Translations under genes and position numbers: made by a program
In this document: piece by piece, positions 49,754 to 58,687 of the stretch
Numbering within the stretch: the stretch's first letter is position 1
Layout of the letters: each line of letters begins with the position of its first letter
The notes under the pieces: generated by a model
The model's database searches: none
Seen by the model: only the letters and a program-made list of their open reading frames with translations
What the model was told of the DNA's origin: nothing
Source: Streptomyces sp. TSRI0281
GTDB lineage: Bacteria > Actinomycetota > Actinomycetes > Streptomycetales > Streptomycetaceae
Length of the DNA: 64,000 bases
Direction: 5' to 3'
Assembly (NCBI RefSeq): GCF_001905125.1
Contig: NZ_LWLE01000007.1
Span: 63,881-127,880 of the forward strand

Positions 49754-50662
49754 ATGCCACCCATGCCAGCCACACCGACCGCACCGACCCGTGACGACGT
49801 CGTGCTCGATGTCGACGGGCTGCGTATGCGCCACGGAGGGAACGACGTCCTGCACGACGTGACGTTCCGGGCCCGCCACGGAGAGGTCCTGGCGCTCCTC
49901 GGCCCCAACGGAGCGGGCAAGACCACCACCATCGAGATCCTGGAGGGGTTCAGGATGCGGTCGGCGGGCCGGGTCGAGGTGCTCGGTACGGATCCGGCGC
50001 ACGGCACCGAGGCATGGCGGGCGCGGGTGGGTGTCGTCCTCCAGTCCTGGCGGGACCACGGCAAATGGCGGGTGCGGGAACTGCTCGCGCATCTCGGTTC
50101 CTACTACGCCTGTTACGCCACCGAGCACCTCACCCGGCCGTGGGACCCGGACGAACTCGTCGCGGCGGTCGGCCTCACCGCGCACGCGGAGCAGAAGATC
50201 CGCATGCTCTCCGGAGGGCAGCGGCGCAGGCTGGACGTGGCGATCGGCATCGTGGGCCGTCCCGAGCTGCTGTTCCTGGACGAGCCCACCGCCGGGCTCG
50301 ATCCGGAGGCCCGGCGCGAGTTCCACCACCTCGTACGCCGCCTCGCCGCGGAACACGCGACCACGATCCTGCTCACCACCCACGACCTGGCCGAGGCCGA
50401 GAAGCTCGCCGACCGCATCATGATCCTCAACGGCGGACGGCTCATCGCCGACGGCACGGCGACGGAGCTCGCCCGGCACATCGCGGGCGAGGACGAGGTG
50501 CGCTGGACGTGCGACGGGCAGCCCTGGGTGCGGACGACCCCGGACTCCACCGGCTTCGTACGCGAACTCCTGCGGCAGTACGGGGAATCCATCGAGAACC
50601 TCGAAGTCCGCCGGTCCTCGCTGGAGGACACGTACCTCTCCCTGGTGGAGGCCGCCCGATGA
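49754..50662 (+). CDS. DrrA-type ABC exporter ATPase
   Basis: A 302-residue ATP-binding subunit of an ABC-2-type exporter. Walker A is GPNGAGKTT (residues about 48-56), the signature LSGGQRRRLDVAIGIVGRPELLFLDEPTAGLDPEAR holds the Walker B, and the switch is LLTTHD. The C-terminal part (LEDTYLSLVEAAR) is typical of DrrA/NatA proteins. It is coupled to the permease gene (ATGA). The substrate is unknown; drugs or lipids are usual. The divergent HTH gene is the likely regulator. Confidence 0.9.
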   Translation: MPPMPATPTAPTRDDVVLDVDGLRMRHGGNDVLHDVTFRARHGEVLALLGPNGAGKTTTIEILEGFRMRSAGRVEVLGTDPAHGTEAWRARVGVVLQSWRDHGKWRVRELLAHLGSYYACYATEHLTRPWDPDELVAAVGLTAHAEQKIRMLSGGQRRRLDVAIGIVGRPELLFLDEPTAGLDPEARREFHHLVRRLAAEHATTILLTTHDLAEAEKLADRIMILNGGRLIADGTATELARHIAGEDEVRWTCDGQPWVRTTPDSTGFVRELLRQYGESIENLEVRRSSLEDTYLSLVEAAR

Positions 50663-51537
50663 ACCCGACCGGCCGTCCGTCGCGGCCGAACGCCCCGCTC
50701 GTGGCCGCGGTGCGCGCCGGATGGACCCGCGGTCTGATCGAACTGCGGCAGTCGTTCACCAACGGCGCCGATCTGTGGGGCCACTTCTTCTGGCCGACGC
50801 TGATGCTGATCGTCACGTTCTTCCTGCGTGACGTGTCCTTCGGGAGCAGCGGATTCCCGCTCGGCACTCTCGTGCTGCCGGGCATCCTCGGCATGAACGC
50901 CGCGATGGCCATGGTCAGCATGAGCCAGCAGCTCACCGCCGACCGCGAGGACGGGACCCTGTTGCGGGCGAAGGCCACCCCGAACGGAGTGGCCGGATAT
51001 CTGACCGGCAAGATCGTCTCGGTCTCCGGCAGTCTGCTCGCCGACCTCGCGATCTTCCTGGTCCCCGGCCTGCTTCTCGTCCCCGGTCTCGCGGTCGGCG
51101 ATCCGTGGGCCTGGCTGACGCTGTCCTGGGTCCTGGTCATGGGGCTCGTGGCGACCCTGCCGATCGGCGCGGTGCTCGGTTCGGTGTTCACCAGCGCCCG
51201 CAGCCAGGGCGTCATGACGCTGCCGATCCTCGGCATGATCGCGATCTCCGGGATCTTCTACCCGATCACGTCGCTGCCGGGGGCCGTACAGGGGATCGCC
51301 CAGGCCCTCCCCGTCTACTGGCTCGGTCTCGGCATGCGGTCCGCCCTGCTGCCGGACAGCGCGGCCGGTGTCGAAATCGGCGAGTCGTGGCGGCATGTGG
51401 AGACCGTCGCGGTCCTGGGGGCGTGGGCCGTGGCCGGTCTGGCCGTGGCACCGGTCGTGCTGCGCCGGATGGCCCGGCGGGAATCGGGGTCGCGGGTGGC
51501 CGAGCGCCGCGAGAAGGCCCTCCAACGGGTCGGGTAG
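50659..51537 (+). CDS. ABC-2 type exporter permease
   Basis: A 292-residue membrane subunit with six predicted helices, from FFWPTLMLIVTFFL to VLGAWAVAGLAVAPVV. The central SMSQQLTADREDGTLLRAKATPNGVAGYLTGKIV is the coupling-helix region of ABC-2 permeases, and PILGMIAISGIFYPITSLP the periplasmic-side motif. ATG 50659 overlaps the ATPase stop. Together they form an exporter. Confidence 0.9.
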   Translation: MNPTGRPSRPNAPLVAAVRAGWTRGLIELRQSFTNGADLWGHFFWPTLMLIVTFFLRDVSFGSSGFPLGTLVLPGILGMNAAMAMVSMSQQLTADREDGTLLRAKATPNGVAGYLTGKIVSVSGSLLADLAIFLVPGLLLVPGLAVGDPWAWLTLSWVLVMGLVATLPIGAVLGSVFTSARSQGVMTLPILGMIAISGIFYPITSLPGAVQGIAQALPVYWLGLGMRSALLPDSAAGVEIGESWRHVETVAVLGAWAVAGLAVAPVVLRRMARRESGSRVAERREKALQRVG

Positions 51538-51711
51538 GCCGCGCAGGCCGGGAAGCCACCGCCGTGCTCGCACCCGGGTCGGTGTCGGCGCCGGTCGGTG
51601 TCGGCACCAGTCGGTGCCGGCGCTCACGCCCGGTCGCTGCCGACGCTCGCACCCGGTCAGTGTCGTACTCGCAGCCCGGTCACTGTCGTACCCGGCTGTC
51701 AGAGTGCTGCC

Positions 51712-52308
51712 ATGAACGAGGAGAGCATCGAGGATTTCTGGTCGCTGATCGAGGATTCCCGGCAGCGGGCGGACACCCGTGACGCACGCGCGGACCTGCT
51801 GCGCGAGCGGCTCGCGCAACGGTCGGCGCAGGACGTCGTGCGGTTCCAGATCGACCTGTACCGCGTGCGGCAACGGGTCGACACCTGGAACATGTGGGCG
51901 GTCGCCGAGCAGATACACGGCGGCTGGTGCTCCGACGACAGCTTCTGGTACTTCCAGTTCTGGGTGGTGGGGCTCGGCCGCGAGGGCTACGAGAGGGTGC
52001 TGGCCGACCCGGACGCGCTGGCGGACGAACCGGAACTGAAGCAGCTGACCGGCCGGCCCATGAGCGACTGGGAGGACGACGAGTGGCCCGACTGGGAGAG
52101 CCTGGACTACGTCGCGGCCGAGGCGTTCGAGGAGTTGACGGGCGAGGAGGAGGGCCTTGAGGAGGCGCTGGACGCCAAGGGCATCGCACTCCCCTGCAAC
52201 CCCGAGCCGAGCGGCGAGGAGTGGGACGTACGGGACCCGGCGGAAGCGGCCCGTCGGCTGCCCCGCCTGAGCAAAATGTTCCCGCTGCCGGAGCGCGACG
52301 CGGGCTGA
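51712..52308 (+). CDS. DUF4240 domain protein
   Basis: A 198-residue protein of the DUF4240 family: FWSLIEDSRQRADTRDARADLLRERLAQRSAQDVVRFQIDLYRVRQRVDTWNMWAVAEQIHGGWCSDDSFWYFQFWVVGLGREGYERVL. The conserved Trp/Asp/His residues define the family but not a function; it is common in Streptomyces. It is acidic and cytosolic. ATG 51712. The preceding gap (51538-51711) is filled with GTCGGTGTCGGC-like repeats. Confidence 0.88.
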   Translation: MNEESIEDFWSLIEDSRQRADTRDARADLLRERLAQRSAQDVVRFQIDLYRVRQRVDTWNMWAVAEQIHGGWCSDDSFWYFQFWVVGLGREGYERVLADPDALADEPELKQLTGRPMSDWEDDEWPDWESLDYVAAEAFEELTGEEEGLEEALDAKGIALPCNPEPSGEEWDVRDPAEAARRLPRLSKMFPLPERDAG

Positions 52309-52355
52309 CGTCGGGTCGGTCCGGACGGCATCGGGGCAGGTCCGGTGACGTTGGG

Positions 52356-52862
52356 TCAGTTCAGGTCGGGTCGGGTCGGGTGACGTCGGGTCAGTTCACC
52401 GTCTCCGGTACGTGGTCGGCGACGGCGGCACCCTCGCGGTCGGTCCGGGCTCCCCTCCGTACGGTCGCGCGGCCGTCCGTCCGGACGGTCGTCGCGGCCC
52501 GCCTCGTCGCGGCGTACCTCGTCCAGGTATTCGGCCACGGCGTCCCTGTTCCGGGCGAGGCACGCGATGCGTTCGGTCATGCGGTCGAGCTCATGCTCCA
52601 GCGTGGCGAGCATCTCCGGCGTCGCGTCGGGGAAGTGGATGATCCGGGGCTTGTTCAGGCACGGCAGGATCTGTTTGATGATCCGGGTGGGCAGCCCCGC
52701 GTCGAGCAGCCCCCTGATCTGCTGCACCCGGTCCACGAAGAACTCGTCGTAGTCGCGGTAGCCGTTCGGGGAACGGTCGGAGACGATCAGGCCCTGCTCC
52801 TCGTAGTAACGCAGCAGCCGCCTGGACGTGCCGGTGCGCTCCGCCAGCTCCCCGATACGCAT
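52356..52862 (-). CDS. MerR-family regulator
   Basis: A 168-residue regulator. MRIGELAERTGTSRRLLRYYEEQGLIVSDRSPNGYRDYDEFFVDRVQQIRGLLDAGL is the MerR winged helix (residues 1-60), then a dimerisation helix (TPEMLATLEHELDRMTERIACLARNRDAVAEYLDEV) and a basic disordered tail of about 40 residues. The tail after residue 125 is unusually Arg-rich. ATG 52862. It is divergent from the MFS gene with the operator between, the normal MerR arrangement. Confidence 0.88.
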   Translation of the reverse strand: MRIGELAERTGTSRRLLRYYEEQGLIVSDRSPNGYRDYDEFFVDRVQQIRGLLDAGLPTRIIKQILPCLNKPRIIHFPDATPEMLATLEHELDRMTERIACLARNRDAVAEYLDEVRRDEAGRDDRPDGRPRDRTEGSPDRPRGCRRRRPRTGDGELTRRHPTRPDLN

Positions 52863-52890
52863 GTGTCCCACCTCACATCGCGCCACATTG

Positions 52891-52912
52891 ACCTTCACAT
52901 CAGTGTGAAGGT
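52891..52912. promoter_or_regulatory. MerR-type operator between the regulator and MFS genes
   Basis: A 22-base near-perfect palindrome, ACCTTCACAT then CA then GTGTGAAGGT, starts just after TTG of a TTGACC -35 element (52888-52893). This matches the usual ACCTT...AAGGT MerR operator placed between -35 and -10. The MFS ATG at 52928 follows within 16 bases, so its transcript is nearly leaderless. Confidence 0.7.
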
Positions 52913-52927
52913 TCGAGCATACGCAGC

Positions 52928-54232
52928 ATGACAAGCCGGAACACCACCCGAATCCCTGCCGATACCGCCACCGATACCGCCGCCGAACCTGCCCGTCACG
53001 CCGGTCCCGCTGCCGATACCGCCGAGACCGGTGAGGCCGCCGAGACCGGTGCCGCCGGGAAGCGCGCCCTCCCCCTGTCCGCACTACTGGCGCTGGCCAC
53101 GGCCGTGTTCATCACCAGCCTGACCGAGACCCTGCCCGCGGGACTGCTGCCCGCCATGAGCGCCGACCTCGGCGTCGGCGAGTCCGCGACGGGCCAGACC
53201 GTGACCGTCTACGCGGTCGGAACCGCGCTCACGGCGATCCCGCTGACCGCCGCCACGGCGGGGTGGCGGCGCAAGCGGCTGCTGCTCGCCGCGATGACGG
53301 GGTTCGCCGTCGCCAACACGGTCACCGCGCTCTCCGGCAGTTACCCCCTCACCCTGGCGGCCCGGTTCGCCGCCGGGGTGGCCGCAGGTCTCGCCTGGGC
53401 ACTGCTGGCCGGGTACGCCCGCCGCATGGCGCCCCCGCATCTGCGTGGCAGGGCCGTCGCGATCGCCATGGCCGGGATTCCGGTCGCCCTGTCGCTGGGC
53501 GTACCCGCCGGGACCTTCCTCGGCACCGTACTCAGCTGGCGGGTGGCATTCCTCGCCATGAGCGTGCTGACCGTGGCGCTGCTCGGCTGGATCACCGTGT
53601 CCGCCCCGGATCTGCCCGGCAGGCCCGGCGGCGGACAGGCACCGGTCCTGCACGCGCTCCGCGTTCCCGGCGTGACACCGGTCCTGTCCGTCACCTTGAT
53701 GTTCGTCCTCGCCCACACCGTCCTCTATACGTACATCGCCTCGTACCTCGACCGCTTCGGCATGGGCGGCTCCACCGACCTCGTACTCCTGGTCTTCGGC
53801 GCCGCCTCACTGGTGAGCATCTGGGTCGTGGGGGCCACGATCGGCCGACGGCTGCGGGCGCTCACCGTCGCGGGTGCGCTCCTGGTCGCCGTGGCGGCCG
53901 CCGCCCTGGCCCTGCCGGCCGACAGTCCGGCGCTGGTCTATGCCGCGGTGACCCTGTGGGGGCTCGGCTGGGGCGGCGCCCCCACCCTTCTCCAGACCGC
54001 CGCGGGTGACGCGGGAGGCGACGCGGCGGACGCCGCGCAGGCCATGCTCGTCACCCTGTGGAACGTGGCGATGGCGGGCGGCGGGGTCGTCGGCGGCCTG
54101 CTGCTCGGGCCCCTCGGCCCGGCCTCGCTGGCCTGGAGCGCTCTCGCCCTCATGCTTCCGGTGCTGATCGTGGTGATCGCCGCTCGCGTCCACGGCTTTC
54201 CCGCCGTACGCGGCCACGCACCGCGCGGATGA
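52928..54232 (+). CDS. MFS drug exporter (DHA1 type)
   Basis: A 434-residue transporter with 12 predicted helices after a 50-residue Ala/Thr-rich start (TATDTAAEPARHAGPAADTAETG). SLTETLPAGLLPAMSADLGVGESATGQTVTVYAVGTALTAIPLTAATAGWRRKRLL resembles the chloramphenicol/arabinose-efflux group (DHA1). The MerR regulator upstream probably induces it in response to the substrate. ATG 52928. Confidence 0.88.
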   Translation: MTSRNTTRIPADTATDTAAEPARHAGPAADTAETGEAAETGAAGKRALPLSALLALATAVFITSLTETLPAGLLPAMSADLGVGESATGQTVTVYAVGTALTAIPLTAATAGWRRKRLLLAAMTGFAVANTVTALSGSYPLTLAARFAAGVAAGLAWALLAGYARRMAPPHLRGRAVAIAMAGIPVALSLGVPAGTFLGTVLSWRVAFLAMSVLTVALLGWITVSAPDLPGRPGGGQAPVLHALRVPGVTPVLSVTLMFVLAHTVLYTYIASYLDRFGMGGSTDLVLLVFGAASLVSIWVVGATIGRRLRALTVAGALLVAVAAAALALPADSPALVYAAVTLWGLGWGGAPTLLQTAAGDAGGDAADAAQAMLVTLWNVAMAGGGVVGGLLLGPLGPASLAWSALALMLPVLIVVIAARVHGFPAVRGHAPRG

Positions 54233-54382
54233 GCGCTCCCCCGGTCCGGCCCCGACCCCGGCGCCGCCCCAGATCTCGACCCCCGACCCCGACCCCCGAC
54301 ACCGGCTCCGACCCTGACTCCGACCGAAGGAACATCCCCTTCCGGACGATCCGCCACGGACCGAATTGTTACGCTGGCAGAC

Positions 54383-54871
54383 ATGACCGCCATGACACCC
54401 GCACGCACCGCACCCGACCTGTCCTTCCTCCTGGACCACACCAGCCACGTACTGCGGACCCAGATGTCGGCGGCGCTCGGCGAGATCGGCCTCACGGCTC
54501 GCATGCACTGCGTACTGGTCCACGCCCTGGAGGAGGAGCGCACCCAGATCCAGCTCGCCGAGATCGGCGACATGGACAAGACCACGATGGTGGTGACGGT
54601 GGACGCCCTGGAGAGCGCCGGTCTCGCCGAACGCCGTCCCTCCAGCCGGGACCGGAGGGCCAGGATCATCGCGGTCACCGAGGAGGGCGCCCGGCTCGCC
54701 GAGAAGAGTCAGGCGATCGTCGACCGGGTTCACCGGGAAGCGCTGGCCGCGCTCGCCGCCACCGACCGCGAGGTCCTGCTCCGGGCCCTGAACGAACTGG
54801 CCGACGACCACTTGGCCACGCCCGCGGAGAACCCCCGGCCGGTACGAAGGGCACGCCAGAACAAGAAGTAG
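54383..54871 (+). CDS. MarR-family regulator
   Basis: A 162-residue winged-helix regulator: LSFLLDHTSHVLRTQMSAALGEIGLTARMHCVLVHALEEERTQIQLAEIGDMDKTTMVVTVDALESAGLAERRPSSRDRRARIIAVTEEGARLAEK holds the MarR recognition helix and the DRRAR wing. It sits 107 bases before the MFS-PPOX fusion gene, same strand, and probably represses it; a small inverted repeat lies between. ATG 54383. Confidence 0.9.
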   Translation: MTAMTPARTAPDLSFLLDHTSHVLRTQMSAALGEIGLTARMHCVLVHALEEERTQIQLAEIGDMDKTTMVVTVDALESAGLAERRPSSRDRRARIIAVTEEGARLAEKSQAIVDRVHREALAALAATDREVLLRALNELADDHLATPAENPRPVRRARQNKK

Positions 54872-54949
54872 AGAGCGACCCCCGGGGGAACACCCGAAAG
54901 AAGAACCGAAAGAAATAGTCCGCAACAAAACCATCTGCTACGGTCAAAC

Positions 54950-54968
54950 CTGTCGCCTCAACCGACAG
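54950..54968. promoter_or_regulatory. Inverted repeat before the MFS-PPOX gene
   Basis: CTGTCG (54950-54955) and CGACAG (54963-54968) flank 7 bases and end 10 bases before the ATG at 54979. It could be the MarR site or part of the ribosome-binding region. Confidence 0.35.
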
Positions 54969-54978
54969 GAGAAGACCG

Positions 54979-57138
54979 ATGTCCGCCGTCGTTACGCGCC
55001 CCGCCTCCGCTCCTCCCCTCCCCGCACCGCCCCCCTCCGCCGCCACCACCACCACCACCGACGCCCTGCCTGCACCCTCCGCACCGTCTTCACCCTCCGC
55101 ACCGTCTTCACCCTCCGCACCGTCTTCACCCTCCGCACCGCCCACACCACGCGCCCGCAAGCTCGCCCTCGGGGTGATCGCCACGGGGATGCTGATGATC
55201 GTCCTCGACGGTTCGATCGTGACCGTGGCGATGCCGGCCATCCAGAGCGACCTGGGGTTCACCCCCGCCGGACTGAGCTGGGTGGTCAACGCGTATCTGA
55301 TCGCGTTCGGCAGCCTGTTGCTGCTCGCCGGGCGGCTGGGCGACCTGATCGGGCGCAAGCGCATGTTCGTGGCCGGGACCGCCGTGTTCACCGCGGCCTC
55401 GCTGATGGCCGGCGCGGCCGCGAGCCCGGCGGTACTGATAGCCGCCCGGTTCCTCCAGGGCGTCGGCAGCGCGATGGCCTCCGCGGTCGGCCTGGGCATC
55501 CTCGTCACGCTGTTCACCGAACCCCGGGAACGGGCCAGGGCCATCGCCGTGTTCTCGTTCACCGGTGCGGCCGGGGCATCGATCGGACAGGTGCTCGGCG
55601 GCGTCCTCACCGATGCCCTCGACTGGCACTGGATCTTCTTCATCAACCTGCCGATCGGGCTGGCCGCCCTCGTGATCGCGCTCCGCGTCCTGCCCGCCGA
55701 CCGCGGTTCCGGGCTCGCCGCCGGGGCGGACCTGATCGGCGCCCTGCTCGTCACCGCCGGGCTGATGCTGGGCATCCACACCGTCGTCAGGGCCGGGGAG
55801 TACGGGTGGACCTCGGCGCCCACGCTCGGCGAAGGCGCGCTCGCCCTGGCCATGCTCGCGGGTTTCGTCGTCCGCCAGACCACCGCCCGGACGCCGCTCA
55901 TGCCGCTGCGCATCCTCCGGTCGCGCAGCGTCTCCGGCGCCAACCTGGTCCAAGTGCTCATGGTGGCGGCCCTGTTCGCGTTCCAGATCCTCGTCGCCCT
56001 CCACCTCCAGAAGGTGCTGGGATACGGGGCCGCCGAGACCGGACTCGCGATGCTCCCGGCCGCCGTCGCCATCGGAGCCGTATCGCTGGGCGCCTCGGCC
56101 CGGCTCAACGCCCGGTTCGGGGAGCGCACCGTTCTGCTGGCCGGTCTCGTCCTGCTGATCGGGGCCCTCGGTCTCCTCGCGCGGGTGCCGGTGCGAGCGG
56201 ATTACGTCACCGATCTGCTCCCCGTGATGCTGTTGGCGGCAGGCTTCGGGCTCGCCCTCCCGGCACTGACCGCGCTCGGCATGTCAGGGGCGCGGGACGA
56301 CGACGCGGGCCTCGCCTCAGGACTCTTCAACACCACCCAGCAGATCGGCATGGCGCTCGGTGTCGCGGTCCTGTCCACGCTGGCGGCGGGCCGGACCGAC
56401 AGCCTTCTCGGCGAAGGCCACCGCCGGGCCAAGGCGCTGACCGGCGGCTACCACCTGGCGTTCACGGTCGGCGCGGGGCTCCTGGTCGCGGCGTTCGCGG
56501 TCGCGTTCGTCCTGCTGCGGGACACCCCGAACGCGGATGCCGCGAAGGCGGGCACGAAAGCGGAGGCAGACGCCGGGGCGGAGGCAGACGCCGAGCCCGG
56601 GGCCGCGCCCGCGCCCGACACCGCGACCACGACCACGACCGGGGCACAGGGTCCGGGTCAGGGCGAGGCGACACCGCGGAGCGGGCCCGCCCCGCGCGTC
56701 CTCACCGACAGCGAACTCTCCCGGCTGTTGGGCGAGCAGCAGTTCGGAGTCCTCGCGGGCGTCCGGTCCACCGGACACCCGCACCTGTCCACCGTCCTCT
56801 ACCGCTGGGACGCCGACGAACGCGTCCTGCGCGTCTCCACGACCGTCGACCGCCTCAAGGCCCGCCAACTGCGCCGGAATCCACGCGCCGCGCTCCATGT
56901 CCAGGGTCCCGACGTCTGGTCCTTCGCCGTGGCCGAAGGAGAGGCGGAGGTGTCGCGGCCGACCACGGCACCCGGTGATGCGGTCGGCCGCGAGCTGCTC
57001 TCCCTGACCCCGGGTTTCGAGGGCCGGGCGGAGGAGGCGGCCTTCCTCGAACAGGTGGTGGAGGAGCGTCGCGTGGTGATCCGGATCAAGGTCTCCCGGC
57101 TGTACGGGACGGCCCTGGACCTTCCGGCCCAGGACTGA
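54979..57138 (+). CDS. DHA2-type MFS exporter fused to a PPOX/split-barrel domain
   Basis: A 719-residue two-domain protein. A Ser/Pro-rich start with four SAPSSP-type repeats (about 30-55) precedes 14 predicted membrane helices of an EmrB/QacA transporter (residues about 57-514; motif GRLGDLIGRKRMFVAGTAVF). A charged Ala/Glu/Thr linker (515-573) leads to a soluble domain (574-715): QQFGVLAGVRSTGHPHLSTVLYRWDADERVLRVSTTVDRLKARQLRRNPRAALHVQG, the pyridoxamine-oxidase-like split barrel that in actinobacteria binds F420 or FMN. The frame is continuous. ATG 54979 has AGGAGA. Coupling of export and a redox or binding domain is unusual. Confidence 0.85.
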   Translation: MSAVVTRPASAPPLPAPPPSAATTTTTDALPAPSAPSSPSAPSSPSAPSSPSAPPTPRARKLALGVIATGMLMIVLDGSIVTVAMPAIQSDLGFTPAGLSWVVNAYLIAFGSLLLLAGRLGDLIGRKRMFVAGTAVFTAASLMAGAAASPAVLIAARFLQGVGSAMASAVGLGILVTLFTEPRERARAIAVFSFTGAAGASIGQVLGGVLTDALDWHWIFFINLPIGLAALVIALRVLPADRGSGLAAGADLIGALLVTAGLMLGIHTVVRAGEYGWTSAPTLGEGALALAMLAGFVVRQTTARTPLMPLRILRSRSVSGANLVQVLMVAALFAFQILVALHLQKVLGYGAAETGLAMLPAAVAIGAVSLGASARLNARFGERTVLLAGLVLLIGALGLLARVPVRADYVTDLLPVMLLAAGFGLALPALTALGMSGARDDDAGLASGLFNTTQQIGMALGVAVLSTLAAGRTDSLLGEGHRRAKALTGGYHLAFTVGAGLLVAAFAVAFVLLRDTPNADAAKAGTKAEADAGAEADAEPGAAPAPDTATTTTTGAQGPGQGEATPRSGPAPRVLTDSELSRLLGEQQFGVLAGVRSTGHPHLSTVLYRWDADERVLRVSTTVDRLKARQLRRNPRAALHVQGPDVWSFAVAEGEAEVSRPTTAPGDAVGRELLSLTPGFEGRAEEAAFLEQVVEERRVVIRIKVSRLYGTALDLPAQD
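55074..55140 (+). repeat. 18-bp tandem repeat inside the MFS-PPOX gene
   Basis: ACCCTCCGCACCGTCTTC occurs three times in tandem (55074-55127) with a partial fourth (to 55140). It encodes the SAPSSP repeats at the protein's N-terminus and could vary in length between strains. Confidence 0.85.
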
Positions 57139-57379
57139 GAACCGGACCGGCGTCATGGGCCGGGTCCTGAACCCGGACCTGGAACCCGGACCCGGACCCC
57201 GGACCCGGAACCCGGCCGGCCGGCCGCTCGACGGAATCACCCCCGGATGGGAATCTGACCTGCCGGACGGGCCGGACCGACGAAGCTGCCGGCCCTGACG
57301 GACCTGGCGGACCCGGCAGACCTGCTGGACCTGCTGGACCCCCTGGATGCGGACCCGAAGCGCCGGACGGAGACCTGAA

Positions 57380-58687
57380 GTGACCGCGAAGTACGTCCTC
57401 CTCGATGTCGACGGCACCCTGATCGACGCCCTCGACAACCAGCGCCGGATCTGGGGCACCTGGGCCCGGCGATACGGGCTCGACCCCGACACGGTGTACC
57501 GCACGGCCCTGCGTACCCGGCCCATGGAGACCTTCGCCGAGGTCGCGCCGGACCGGGACCCGCACGCGTGTCTGGACCTGCTGCACACCCTGGAGGACGA
57601 CGACGTACGCGACGGTGCGTACAGCGCCTTCGACGGCGCCGCGGACCTCCTGGCCGCCCTGCCTGCCGGGTCCTGGGCCCTGGTGACCTCCAACTATGAG
57701 CACCGGGTGCGCGGCCGGTTCACCCGTACGGGGCTGCCGCTGCCCGAGGTGATCGTGGACGCGGCCTCGGTCGAGGAGGGCAAGCCGTCCCCCGTGCCGT
57801 ACCTGCTGGCGGCGAAGCGGCTGGGCGCCGACCCGGCGGACTGCCTGGTGATCGAGGACGCCCCGTCCGGGGTGCGGGCGGGGCTGGCGGCCGGGATGAC
57901 CGTATGGTCGGTGAACTCCCCTGCCAACCAAGGTATTTCGACCGGCGCGCACCGCCACTTCACCACGCTGCGCGACGCGGTGGACGACATCCGCGCCTTC
58001 CGGTCCGGCGGACGCCCCTTCGACGCGGTGCTCTGCGATCTGGACAACGTGATCCGGTTCTACGACACAACGCGGCTGGCGGAGCTGGAGCGGGCCTCGG
58101 GCCTTCCGGAGGGCACGACCATGGAGGTGGCCTTCGCCCCCGAGGTCGATCTCCCCCTCCTCCTCGGCCGGATCACCACGGACGAGTGGGCGGAAGCCAT
58201 CGCGCAAGGGCTGACGGACCGGGGAACGGATCGGGGGACGGACGCCGCGAAGGCTCCGGCGGACGGCCGGGTGACGGGCGAGCGGGCCCGCGAGCTGGGC
58301 CGGGCGCTCGCGCGTGCCCCGTTCCGGGCGGACGCCGAAGTGGTGGCGCTGCTGAGGCGGGCCAGGGCCCACGTCCCGCTGGTGCTCGTCACCAACGCCT
58401 CGCCCCAACTGGACCAGGACCTCGTCTCGTTGGGACTGACGGACCTGGCCGACCAGGTCGTGAGCAGCGCCGTGGAGGGCATGGCCAAGCCGGACCGGGC
58501 GATCTACGAGATCGCCGCCGCGCGGGCCGGCGTACCGAAGGAGCGCTGCCTGTTCGTGGACGACCGGCGCGAGAATGTCGAGGCGGCCGTCGCCCTCGGC
58601 ATGACCGGCGTGCTCTTTCACGAACCGGTCGATCTGGAACGGGCGTTGGGGCCCGTCCTGAAGAGTGCGCCGCGGCGGAACGCATGA
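57380..58687 (+). CDS. Tandem double HAD-superfamily hydrolase
   Basis: A 435-residue protein containing two complete HAD domains. Domain 1 (about 1-210): motif I VLLDVDGTLID, motif II LVTSNYE, Lys in EEGKPSPVPY, motif IV CLVIEDAPSGVRAGL, like sugar-phosphate phosphatases. Domain 2 (about 218-430): motif I VLCDLDNVIRFYD, motif II LVLVTNAS, Lys in GMAKPDRAIYE, motif IV CLFVDDRRENVEAA. Both keep the DxD and the acidic residues, so both should be active phosphatases. GTG 57380 has GGAG. Its stop overlaps the kinase start. Confidence 0.88.
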   Translation: MTAKYVLLDVDGTLIDALDNQRRIWGTWARRYGLDPDTVYRTALRTRPMETFAEVAPDRDPHACLDLLHTLEDDDVRDGAYSAFDGAADLLAALPAGSWALVTSNYEHRVRGRFTRTGLPLPEVIVDAASVEEGKPSPVPYLLAAKRLGADPADCLVIEDAPSGVRAGLAAGMTVWSVNSPANQGISTGAHRHFTTLRDAVDDIRAFRSGGRPFDAVLCDLDNVIRFYDTTRLAELERASGLPEGTTMEVAFAPEVDLPLLLGRITTDEWAEAIAQGLTDRGTDRGTDAAKAPADGRVTGERARELGRALARAPFRADAEVVALLRRARAHVPLVLVTNASPQLDQDLVSLGLTDLADQVVSSAVEGMAKPDRAIYEIAAARAGVPKERCLFVDDRRENVEAAVALGMTGVLFHEPVDLERALGPVLKSAPRRNA

